A DNA stretch of 19,162 nucleotides, from NCBI GenBank assembly GCA_021819725.1, contig JAKAQR010000044.1, forward strand, positions 2,353 through 21,514, in the 5' to 3' direction. The position numbers and the translations under genes were made by a program. The notes beneath the pieces were generated by a model. That model was not told the origin of the DNA, searched no databases, and worked only from the letters and a program-made list of their open reading frames with translations. This DNA comes from Actinomycetes bacterium (lineage in GTDB: Bacteria > Actinomycetota > Acidimicrobiia > Acidimicrobiales > Acidimicrobiaceae). Positions 6,431-14,678 of the stretch are shown one piece after another (the stretch's first letter is position 1; every line of letters begins with the position of its first letter).

Positions 6431-7888
6431 ATGGTGAGCACCACCGACACAAGACGACGAATCACGGTTGCCGAGGGCGATGGCATCGGTCCTGAGATCA
6501 TGGCAGCCACACTCGCGATCCTGGACGCCGCTGGAGCCAAGCTCGAGATCGAGCGTATCAAAGTAGGAGCTCAAGTATTTGAACAAGGCATCTCATCGGG
6601 TGTGGAGCAGGGGGCATGGGACTCCCTTCGTCGAACCAAAGTGCTATTGAAGGCGCCGATCACGACGCCCCAGGGTGGAGGGTTCAAAAGCGTGAATGTC
6701 ACTATTCGCAAGACCCTCGGACTCTATGCCAATATCCGGCCATGCATCTCGTATGCGCCGTTCGTACCAACCCTGCATCCGGGTATGAACCTCGTGATCA
6801 TCCGAGAGAATGAGGAGGATCTCTACGGAGGGATTGAGCACCGCCAAACCCAGGACGTATTTCAGACGCTTAAACTGATCACGCGTCCCGGTAGCGAGCG
6901 CATCATTCGCTACGCGTTCGAATACGCGCGCCGTTACCATCGCCATAAGGTCACGAGCTTCACGAAGGACAACATCATGAAGCTCTCCGACGGAACCTTT
7001 CACAAGATCTTTGACGAGGTAGCGGCCGAGTACCCGGACATCGAGGCGGAGCACTGGATCATCGATATCGGCACCGCAAAACTCGCGACCGCGCCGGAGC
7101 AGTTCGATGTCCTCGTACTACCCAACCTCTACGGAGATATCCTCTCCGACGTCGCTGCGGAGATCACGGGTTCAGTTGGCCTGGCTGGCAGCGCAAACAT
7201 CGGCGACCAGATCGCGATGTTCGAGGCGATCCATGGCTCAGCACCCCCCCTTGCCGGCCGCGATCTCGCCAACCCATCCGGCCTTTTGATGGGGGCAGTC
7301 CTCATGCTGGTTCACCTTGGACTCGGTGAGATTGCCACCACGGTTCACAACGCCTGGCTGAGAACGATCGAAGACGGGGTCCACACCCAGGACATCTTTT
7401 CTCCCGTTCGCTCCAACCGCCAGGTAGGCACTGCGGCATTTGCCGAGGCGGTAATCGAGCGCCTCGGTCTTGCTCCCAAGGAGCTCTCGCGGGTGCACTA
7501 CCCGGACTCAGAGGAGCCGATCTCGGTTCGTGCACACGAGCGTCCCCTCGAAGTCAAGACGATCCAAGGTATCGACATCTTCCTCGAGTGGCGAGGCGAC
7601 GCCGACGAGCTCGGGCACAGGATTGAGGCGAACCTGAACCCGAAACTTACGCTGGTCATGATTAGCAACCGCGGGCAAAAGGTCTATCCGGACGGAGCCG
7701 CCGAAACCTTCTGTGTCGACCATTGGCGTTGCCGGTTCCAGGCGAAGACCGCGACGACTGACATCACAACCACGGACCTCATCGATCAGCTCGTTCGCCT
7801 CAACGAGGCTGGGCTGCCCTTCATCAAGACCGAGGGCCTCTTTGCCTTCGATGGCGTCCCAGGTTACTCGCTGAGCCAGGGGCAATAG
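6431..7888 (+). CDS. icd: Isocitrate dehydrogenase, long Rickettsia/Thermus-like type
   Basis: The 485-residue enzyme oxidises isocitrate to 2-oxoglutarate and CO2 in the TCA cycle. Substrate residues are visible: Ser87 and Arg93 in QGGGFKSVNVTIRK, Arg103 (ANIRP), Arg125 (IIRENEEDLYGG) with Tyr132, Lys179, and metal ligands Asp236 and Asp240 (NLYGDILSD). The nucleotide loop is EAIHGSAP (265-272) followed by LANPSGLLMGAVLML. After about residue 370 there is an extra domain of about 115 residues, as in the long Thermus and Rickettsia enzymes rather than the roughly 420-residue E. coli type. Use of NADP is usual in this group, but I cannot settle NAD versus NADP. AGGAG at 6424-6428 is very close to ATG 6431, so GTG 6434 is an equally good start. 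The gene converges on a DUF1614 gene. Confidence 0.93.
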   Translation: MVSTTDTRRRITVAEGDGIGPEIMAATLAILDAAGAKLEIERIKVGAQVFEQGISSGVEQGAWDSLRRTKVLLKAPITTPQGGGFKSVNVTIRKTLGLYANIRPCISYAPFVPTLHPGMNLVIIRENEEDLYGGIEHRQTQDVFQTLKLITRPGSERIIRYAFEYARRYHRHKVTSFTKDNIMKLSDGTFHKIFDEVAAEYPDIEAEHWIIDIGTAKLATAPEQFDVLVLPNLYGDILSDVAAEITGSVGLAGSANIGDQIAMFEAIHGSAPPLAGRDLANPSGLLMGAVLMLVHLGLGEIATTVHNAWLRTIEDGVHTQDIFSPVRSNRQVGTAAFAEAVIERLGLAPKELSRVHYPDSEEPISVRAHERPLEVKTIQGIDIFLEWRGDADELGHRIEANLNPKLTLVMISNRGQKVYPDGAAETFCVDHWRCRFQAKTATTDITTTDLIDQLVRLNEAGLPFIKTEGLFAFDGVPGYSLSQGQ

Positions 7889-7902
7889 CGCCTCTGCACT
7901 GT

Positions 7903-7926
7903 TCGAGCGACCCCTGGTCGGCTCGA
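7903..7926. repeat. Stem-loop between convergent icd and DUF1614 genes
   Basis: TCGAGC (7903-7908) pairs with GCTCGA (7921-7926), and GACC (7909-7912) pairs with GGTC (7916-7919), leaving one bulged G and a 3-base loop. It fills most of the 38-base gap between the two stop codons. There is no U-run on either side, so it may be a weak two-way terminator. Confidence 0.45.
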
Positions 7927-8613
7927 TCAGATGGAGGCAAGCAGGACTGCCAGGAGGCCGGTCAAAAAGACACCGTCAAAGGTTCCGGCTCCGCCGATGG
8001 AGACGATGGAAGCGCCAAGAGACCGAGTCTTACTGAGGTTCGACAGGTCGGCGCCGATCAGGACACCCATCACGCCGATGATGTAGGCCAGTGCAGCGAG
8101 GTAGTGTACCGTCAGCAGTGACGCGAGGATCACGGCAAGAAGAGCCGGAAACAGGACTGGCACCGCGATCCCTACCCCTCGCACCGGACGGGCGACCTGT
8201 CTGACGATCACTGCTGCAATGGCGACCCCGATCAGCGCAAGAAGTTCAAGATGGTCGTGTACGACCAGATAGACCGATAGACCCGTCGGGATGACGGCAC
8301 CACCTACGTTGACTGCGATCAGTGTCTGACTGGGGCGCGATGGCGCGGGGATCACATAACGAATACCGAGAAAACTGACCCATCGCTCTACGGGTTGTTC
8401 CGTCGGGTTATGCAGTCGTGCCACTGGAATATTCACGAAGCTACCCACGATCGTGGCAATCAAGATAGCCAGCAACCACCCCGGCTCGATTCCGATCCGC
8501 CGATAGGCGAAGCTCAGTAGGTCCAGAGCCAATAGCCCAACCAGCACCACGAACATGAGGGTCAAAGCTAGGTAGAATGGCCAGGCTAGGGCCCAATAGA
8601 CCGAACGACGCAT
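7927..8613 (-). CDS. DUF1614 family integral membrane protein
   Basis: The 228-residue protein has about six or seven hydrophobic segments and no signal peptide beyond the first of them. Family-like motifs are IVGSFVNIPVARL (about residue 55-67), the glycine-rich NVGGAVIPTGLSVYL, LIGADLSNL and the C-terminal GGAGTFDGVFLTGLLAVLLA, which I recognise as DUF1614. Its function is unknown; the charged Asp residues within the last helices hint at transport or a membrane enzyme, but that is speculation. ATG 8613 has AGGAGGAG about 8 bases upstream. It is convergent with icd and divergent from the glutamate dehydrogenase gene, with about 230 bases between the two starts. Confidence 0.8.
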   Translation of the reverse strand: MRRSVYWALAWPFYLALTLMFVVLVGLLALDLLSFAYRRIGIEPGWLLAILIATIVGSFVNIPVARLHNPTEQPVERWVSFLGIRYVIPAPSRPSQTLIAVNVGGAVIPTGLSVYLVVHDHLELLALIGVAIAAVIVRQVARPVRGVGIAVPVLFPALLAVILASLLTVHYLAALAYIIGVMGVLIGADLSNLSKTRSLGASIVSIGGAGTFDGVFLTGLLAVLLASI

Positions 8614-8779
8614 GCTGCAAGCTCCTCCTCGCTTTCAGTCCAACTTAGCATCGCCAACGAAAGGGTCATCGAAGTTCTGTATTGGTCGCCATGACATCAA
8701 GTCAGCCTTCGGGCCTGCCGATACCCCAACGAGGAGAGCGCTGGATCGTCCCACATAAGGAATAAGGACCGCGACGACG

Positions 8780-8809
8780 TTGCCATAGTCGGTCCAAAGG
8801 CGCTAGGTT
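8780..8809 (+). promoter_or_regulatory. Candidate promoter of the glutamate dehydrogenase gene
   Basis: TTGCCA (8780-8785) and TAGGTT (8804-8809) lie 18 bases apart; the first matches the -35 consensus at five of six positions and the second has the TANNNT form. The predicted RNA start is about 25 bases before the TTG start codon. Confidence 0.35.
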
Positions 8810-8842
8810 AGAAGCTAGATCTACTCGACAAAGGAGTCGAAG

Positions 8843-11800
8843 TTGACACTCACATCGAAGAAGCCTGCGAATAATCCAGTATTTAACGGCTTGAAGGAGC
8901 GCCTCAGGGAGCTTGGCACCCATGTCGGGACGCCAGCGGAGCGAAAGGCCTTTTTAGGCTTTGCACGTCAGTTTACGGCGCACATCGATCCGGAGGAGGA
9001 GAGCGCGTTCTCTACCGAGTTCGTGGTCGCCGCTCTGAGCGCCCAACTCCATACTCTCAACGCCATCACGGCTGATGACACGTGCGTGATGGAGATTGTC
9101 CGTGGTTCGGACGTGCTACGTATCAGATGCCAACCAGAGGGAGTCTCCGAGCTTGAGTCGGTGTTCTCCACGATGAGGGCTCCGGGGACCATGATATCGA
9201 TCGTCTCCAACGACATGGAGTTTCTCATCGATACCTTCCTCCAGACCATCCGTGAGAAGTCCGATCGCCTAACGACCATCCATCCAATCCTCGAACGGTC
9301 AGACCTGGCGGCCTGTGGCTGCAACGTCGCTTCGGCCCAACCAAGCGATCTCCTATCCTTCTTCGCCGCGCAGATTCCGATCGCCGTTACGAAGGTCGAG
9401 GCCGAACTTTTGCTTCGCACCCTGGCCAAGCGCTACCAACAGCTGCTTCACTTCAATCGCGATCGCGATCGCATGCTCTCGGACCTCCTGCATCTCATCG
9501 AGGAGCAGGAGTTCCCGATCAACGGGAAAACCGAACCACCGGCGAGCAACTCTGCCTTCTCGCACTTCCTACCTTTTGCCGAGATCCGGCGTCCAAAGAA
9601 TGGAGAGCGGCTGGATCTGGGTATCACGCGCGAGGATGTCGTCATCGATCGGCACTGGCCCCAAGGCTTGGGCACGAACTACCGAATACAGGTTCTTCCA
9701 GCGCGATCTGAAATCCTCGACTTCTCTCAGCTCCGCGCCGTCTCATTCCGTGCACCCGAGGGGGAGGTCGACTTCGTCGGTATTTTTCGACCCCAACAAA
9801 CCGGGTCGATCGGGCTCTCTGTACCCGAGGTTGCACAGCGCTTGGAGATCGCCCGGAAACGTCTCAATCTGCTCCCCACAAGCCACTCGTATCGCGTGCT
9901 ACGCGACGTAGTAACCTCGCTCAATATCGACACCGTACTCGCGTTAGAGATAGAGGACTTTCTTGAACTGGCGAGAGCTGGACTCCTGGTCGAAGAGGTA
10001 TCGCGCACGCAGATCTTTCTCAGCCAAACGCCTACTGGACCGCGGCACCTCCTCGTGCTCGTCCCAGGTGACAGGGTCGAATTCGGCATTGAAGATCGGA
10101 TCGACGACACGCTGGCGCTGTTCTGCGAAGGTGTACCAAAGCAGATCGGCCGGTCCTACTCTGACCGTCGGTTGGTTCTTGAGTACATCCTGCTCGGCTC
10201 GCTCGTACCGGAGAGTCTGGAGAAGTTGGCTCAAGAACTGGACCGCGTCACCACACCATGGAAGACCCGACTACGCACCAAGCTGCGTCAGGAGATCGAT
10301 CCAGACTTTCTGCCTAAGGTGCTCGGTGCGCTCGACCTAGTCGCGGAATCGGTCGAGGAGAGTTACCAGCAAGAGGAGAACGATGCCTTCATCGTCTCCG
10401 ACCTTGCCTCGATCGCCTCGCTACTGGAGTCCGATCATCGTCTCTCTACACGGCTGCTCGTCAATGCGAATGGCGAACTTCGACTCCACCTCATCCTGCT
10501 GGGAAGCCGATTATCTCTCTCGCAGATCTTGCCGGTCGTCGAAAACTTTGGGCTCAAGGTCTCTGACGAGCAGCCCTATCATGGCCGGGCCGGGAACCGC
10601 GAACTCTGGATCATCGACCTTGGCCTCGTTGTTGACGATGACCAGACTAAGGAGCGGCTCCAGAGTCAACAGGTTCGCGAACGCGTCGAAGCGTCACTCG
10701 CTGCCATCTGGCACGGCGACGAAGAGAACGATCGCCTCAATCAGCTTGCCATCAGTGCGGATCTGAATCCAGTGGAGATCTCAGTTCTGCGTGCACTTGC
10801 AAGCTACCTGCGCCTCACCACCCTCGGCTACTCCGAAACCTATTGCCAACAGGCACTCGTGAGCCAGCCGGCACTTGCACAGCTGCTGGTCCAACTCTTC
10901 TATAATCGCTTCGATCCCGCAGTCTCTGACCTCGACCGCCAGTTAGTAGAGGAGCAGCTGACGAGCGCACTCGAGGAATCGCTCGTCGAGGTCACCTCCC
11001 TCGACCAGGATAAGGTCCTCCGTGGTATGGGCGAGCTCGTTCGCGCAATGCTGAGGACCAACCTCTTTCAGCGAGAGCGCAAGGCGGTCGCCTTCAAGGT
11101 TGATCCTCGGCAGCTGAGCTTCCTCCCAGAACCCAAGCCCCGCTACGAGATCTACCTTCGCAACGACACTACTGAAGCCGTGCACCTTCGTGGCGGACCG
11201 ATCGCCCGCGGCGGCATCCGCTTCTCGGATCGAATGGAGGACTTCAGGACGGAGATCCTCGGTCTTATGAAGGCGCAGACCGTCAAGAACGCAGTGATCG
11301 TACCCGTTGGCTCCAAGGGTGGATTCATCGTCAAGGACCTCGACCCTAGGGGTCGCAATACCGCCAAGATTGAACGTTCTTACCGCATCTTCATGGAGAC
11401 TCTTCTTTCACTCACCGACAACCTGGTGGCCGGAGATGTCGTTGCACCGGAGCTCACCGTATGCCACGATGGACCCGACCATTATCTGGTGGTAGCAGCC
11501 GACAAAGGAACTGCGACATTTTCTGACATCGCCAACGAGATCGCGATCGCTCATGGTTATTGGCTTGGGGACGCCTTTGCCTCAGGCGGATCGCATGGAT
11601 TCGATCACAAACAGATGGGGATCACGGCCAAGGGTGCGTGGGTCTCCGTCGAACACCTCTTCGACGCTCTCGGGATCGACGTCGCTCGAACGCCGATTCG
11701 CGTTGTCGGCATTGGTGACCTCTCGGGCGACGTCTTTGGCAACGGCATGTTACGATCGCATCAGCTCAAGTTGGTTGCGGCATTCGACCATCGACACATC

Positions 11801-13510
11801 TTCCTTGACCCAGACCCTGAGCCGGAAATCTCATGGCAGGCTCGTGCCGCCATTTTCTCCCAGGGTCCCGGAACAACCTGGGAGGACTATCCCAAGTCCG
11901 CGATCTCAGAGGGCGGTGGGGTTTATTCTCGTAGTGTCAAACGTATCACTATCTCGGCACAAGTCGCCGAGGTGCTCGACGTCCCGGTTGGTTCGTATGA
12001 ACCGAACCAGCTGATCAAGCACATCCTGAGGGCGCCGGTGGATCTCCTGTTCAACGGCGGCGTCGGGACCTACGTCAAGGCGTCAACCGAAGGTAACATC
12101 GAGGTGGCCGACAAGGCCAACGATCCTGTTCGTCTCAACGGTAACGAGGTGCGAGCGCGCGTCATCGGCGAAGGAGGTAACCTCGGGCTGACCCAGCTCG
12201 GCCGCATTGAGTACTGCTTGAGTGGCGGGCGGTGCAACACTGACTCGATCGACAACTCCGCGGGAGTCGATACCTCCGACCACGAGGTCAACATCAAGAT
12301 TGCACTCGATGCTTTGGTGCGCGAGGGCGTGGTCAGCTTCGACCAGCGCAACGAGATTCTGACCCAGTGCGTGTCGGAGGTCGAGACTCAAGTACTTGCT
12401 GACAACGTTTATCAGAACTGGGCCCTTTCGGCGGCCGAGGCGCGATACGATCACTCCTGGGGCGAGATCACTCGGCTCCTCTCACATCTCGTTGACACGG
12501 CTGGCTTGGCACCCCAAGTCGAACATCTGCCCGACCCAGCGGTGATCGCAGCGAACCCACCTACCAGGAGGTTGACGCGATCGGAGCTCGCCATCATCAT
12601 CTCCTATGTCAAGCTCGACCTCAATCAACAGCTCATGGCGAGTTCATTGCTCGACCATCCTCTGACTGACAGTCTCTACGAAGAGTATTTCCCACTGCCG
12701 GTTCGCCAGCGGATCGAACAGCTTTCTTTAGGGCATCCTCTGCGCCGAGAACTGATCGCTACCACCATCGCCAATGCTATCGTCAACCACGTTGGCGTCT
12801 TCGGCGTCCAGGCAATCGCCGCTGCTGCCAACATCTCGATCGTACGGGCGGCGGAGTACATTTACCTTGCGATGCTGCTCACCGATGCCCGCACTACTGT
12901 ACGTCGCCTGTTGTGGTCTACCGGGACGTCCTTCGATGCGCGAATGGCTGCGTATCTTGGCTTTCAAGACCTTGTCTGCACCTCGGCACTCGAACTGCGC
13001 CTTGTGGTCAATCAGCCAGACAAGCTCTTCGATGCCGACGATCTCAGCTCACTCGTCGCACACGTGAAGACCGTCGCCAACAGCTTGAGTGCACGCGATG
13101 AATTGCCACCGACTTGGCAACAGCGCCGTGACCAGCTGATGGAGGCACAGCTTGACCAGCAGGCCATCGACCTGCTGGTTCCGGGAAGAGCGCTCGCCCT
13201 GTACCTCTCGCTCCTCGTTGAGCTGGCAAACGGGGTTGGAGACTTAGAGAACTTCGCCAACTCGCTCTTCCAACTCGAGCTTGACAGCGGCATCGCAGCC
13301 ACCCGAGAGTGGCTCACGAATGCCCCGACCTCCGATCTCTCGTCTGTCTTGGCCCAGCAGCAGGTGCAGGACCGGTTGAACAACCTCTCACGAGCCGTCT
13401 TCCAGGGTAGACCACTCGATGACAGCGTACGCGCTACCGTGCGCACAGTAGCAGAGACCCTACGCCAAGGCAACATGCTCCAAGCGCTATTGGAGAGTTT
13501 GAAGTTCTAA
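8843..13510 (+). CDS. gdh: Large NAD-specific glutamate dehydrogenase (about 1550-residue type)
   Basis: The 1555-residue enzyme converts glutamate, NAD+ and water to 2-oxoglutarate, ammonia and NADH, usually in glutamate breakdown. Residues 1 to about 700 form the long N-terminal region with ACT-like regulatory domains typical of the large class. The catalytic core follows: GGPIARGGIRFSDR, KAQTVKNAVIVPVGSKGG (Lys810, Lys815 and the likely catalytic Lys825), then the nucleotide-binding GIGDLSGDVFGNGML starting near residue 956, NGGVGTYVKAS, and IGEGGNLGLTQLGRIEY with NTDSIDNSAGVDTSDHEVN. A helical C-terminal domain completes the protein. All expected motifs are intact. The start is TTG 8843 with AAGGAG 6 bases upstream. 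The allosteric effectors are unknown. It converges on bluB with a 43-base gap. Confidence 0.95.
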   Translation: MTLTSKKPANNPVFNGLKERLRELGTHVGTPAERKAFLGFARQFTAHIDPEEESAFSTEFVVAALSAQLHTLNAITADDTCVMEIVRGSDVLRIRCQPEGVSELESVFSTMRAPGTMISIVSNDMEFLIDTFLQTIREKSDRLTTIHPILERSDLAACGCNVASAQPSDLLSFFAAQIPIAVTKVEAELLLRTLAKRYQQLLHFNRDRDRMLSDLLHLIEEQEFPINGKTEPPASNSAFSHFLPFAEIRRPKNGERLDLGITREDVVIDRHWPQGLGTNYRIQVLPARSEILDFSQLRAVSFRAPEGEVDFVGIFRPQQTGSIGLSVPEVAQRLEIARKRLNLLPTSHSYRVLRDVVTSLNIDTVLALEIEDFLELARAGLLVEEVSRTQIFLSQTPTGPRHLLVLVPGDRVEFGIEDRIDDTLALFCEGVPKQIGRSYSDRRLVLEYILLGSLVPESLEKLAQELDRVTTPWKTRLRTKLRQEIDPDFLPKVLGALDLVAESVEESYQQEENDAFIVSDLASIASLLESDHRLSTRLLVNANGELRLHLILLGSRLSLSQILPVVENFGLKVSDEQPYHGRAGNRELWIIDLGLVVDDDQTKERLQSQQVRERVEASLAAIWHGDEENDRLNQLAISADLNPVEISVLRALASYLRLTTLGYSETYCQQALVSQPALAQLLVQLFYNRFDPAVSDLDRQLVEEQLTSALEESLVEVTSLDQDKVLRGMGELVRAMLRTNLFQRERKAVAFKVDPRQLSFLPEPKPRYEIYLRNDTTEAVHLRGGPIARGGIRFSDRMEDFRTEILGLMKAQTVKNAVIVPVGSKGGFIVKDLDPRGRNTAKIERSYRIFMETLLSLTDNLVAGDVVAPELTVCHDGPDHYLVVAADKGTATFSDIANEIAIAHGYWLGDAFASGGSHGFDHKQMGITAKGAWVSVEHLFDALGIDVARTPIRVVGIGDLSGDVFGNGMLRSHQLKLVAAFDHRHIFLDPDPEPEISWQARAAIFSQGPGTTWEDYPKSAISEGGGVYSRSVKRITISAQVAEVLDVPVGSYEPNQLIKHILRAPVDLLFNGGVGTYVKASTEGNIEVADKANDPVRLNGNEVRARVIGEGGNLGLTQLGRIEYCLSGGRCNTDSIDNSAGVDTSDHEVNIKIALDALVREGVVSFDQRNEILTQCVSEVETQVLADNVYQNWALSAAEARYDHSWGEITRLLSHLVDTAGLAPQVEHLPDPAVIAANPPTRRLTRSELAIIISYVKLDLNQQLMASSLLDHPLTDSLYEEYFPLPVRQRIEQLSLGHPLRRELIATTIANAIVNHVGVFGVQAIAAAANISIVRAAEYIYLAMLLTDARTTVRRLLWSTGTSFDARMAAYLGFQDLVCTSALELRLVVNQPDKLFDADDLSSLVAHVKTVANSLSARDELPPTWQQRRDQLMEAQLDQQAIDLLVPGRALALYLSLLVELANGVGDLENFANSLFQLELDSGIAATREWLTNAPTSDLSSVLAQQQVQDRLNNLSRAVFQGRPLDDSVRATVRTVAETLRQGNMLQALLESLKF

Positions 13511-13553
13511 CGTCGCTGAATCTCGTGCCAACGTAGCAGTTGCCTCGCTGAGG

Positions 13554-14240
13554 TCATGGATCCTTCGTCCCCTTGTCGTGTGGGATGACGACTAGGTCGT
13601 TCGCGCGCTCGCTCTGCCCAAATTTACCGACAAAGAGATGAGGTTCGAGCGGCCTTCGCGCCTGCCAGTTGAGACGCTCCAGATCAGGTATCCGTTCAAA
13701 GTGCGTGACGGGGCCGACGCAGAGCCAGGCGACTGGCCGCACGCCAGCGGGCAAAGCTACCAGCTCGGCCAAGAACTCCTCCCGATAAAACGAGACCCAT
13801 CCGACACCGACCCCCTCAGCGGTCGCCGCCAACCACAGGTTTTCAATCGCAAGGCATACCGAGTAGAGTCCGGCATCTGCAATCGCGTGTCGTCCAAGGA
13901 CATGGGGAGAGCCCCGCTCTGGATCATAGGTGACGACGATGCCAAGCCCAGCGTCGAGGATGCCTTCGATCTTTATCCCTCGAAACCGCTCCTTTGCCTC
14001 TCCATCAAGACTGGACTCGAAGACGGCCCGCTCGTGCTCTACGTGCCGATGAAAAGCCTCCCGTGTCGCTCGGGAGTCGACGAGCACAAAGTCCCACGGC
14101 TGCGACATTCCGACACTCGGGGCGGCGTGCGCCGCAGCAAGCATTCTACCGAGCACCTCCGGGTCGAGATCCTCCCCGTTGAACTGTCCACGGACATCGC
14201 GACGTCCAAAGATCACGTCGTATATGCTCGTCTGCTTCAT
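13554..14240 (-). CDS. bluB: 5,6-dimethylbenzimidazole synthase BluB
   Basis: This 228-residue flavin-destroying oxidoreductase converts reduced FMN and O2 into 5,6-dimethylbenzimidazole, the lower ligand of cobalamin. Motifs are GRRDVRGQF (12-20), HAAPSVGMSQPWDF (38-51), HAIADAGLYSVCLAIENLWLAA and GVGWVSFY (145-152). Asp15 and Ser150 are spaced exactly as Asp32 and Ser167, which are essential in the Sinorhizobium enzyme. This supports BluB over a general nitroreductase. ATG 14240 is chosen because GGAGGGG lies 6 bases upstream; the frame extends 24 residues further with no support. No other B12 gene and no B12-box-like sequence is near, so the gene stands alone here. It is divergent from the permease gene. 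Confidence 0.92.
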   Translation of the reverse strand: MKQTSIYDVIFGRRDVRGQFNGEDLDPEVLGRMLAAAHAAPSVGMSQPWDFVLVDSRATREAFHRHVEHERAVFESSLDGEAKERFRGIKIEGILDAGLGIVVTYDPERGSPHVLGRHAIADAGLYSVCLAIENLWLAATAEGVGVGWVSFYREEFLAELVALPAGVRPVAWLCVGPVTHFERIPDLERLNWQARRPLEPHLFVGKFGQSERANDLVVIPHDKGTKDP

Positions 14241-14678
14241 GCCAATCCCCTCCAACCAGCTCTGGGTCCCGACCAAGGCTACTCCACGCAACACGATGAC
14301 CACAAGATACACACGCCGCCGATGATCGTTACGAGAGTTATGTCAACGACTGCGGAGCGGACGCACGGCGCGGTAAAAACTTTTCTATTCTGCTGGCGAA
14401 CGTTCTCTCGTGCCGCACGTGCACCCGAACCCTCACTGGTCTTCGCGCGCTCGCAGTCATCGACATCCACGACGCATCAGCGCCACGATAGCGATGCCAG
14501 CGCGCCCAATATCGCCACATGATCGGCCGTCGCGGCGTGCAAACCCAGAGAATTTGCAGAAAATGCCGGCGCGACTGTCACGGCGGGACTAAATTAGGCC
14601 AATCGAAGTGCCGCATGCCTTCGATTGGGCCTCATGGGCCCGACGTATCGGACTGAAAAGTCAAGGGGGACCTACTCA
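14241..14678. other. Divergent intergenic region between bluB and permease genes
   Basis: About 440 bases that must hold the promoters of both genes. I see TATTCT (14386-14391) and TAAATT (14590-14595) as possible -10 boxes on the plus strand without good -35 partners. No riboswitch consensus was recognised and no frame here looks coding. Confidence 0.45.

Noticed and set aside
9457..9472. Short GATCGC-type tandem repeat inside the glutamate dehydrogenase gene
   Set aside because: It simply encodes an Arg-Asp run in frame and is too short to treat as a separate element.
13638..14522. 294-residue plus-strand frame antisense to bluB
   Set aside because: It lies almost wholly opposite a well-supported gene and has no family features; it is a shadow of codon bias.
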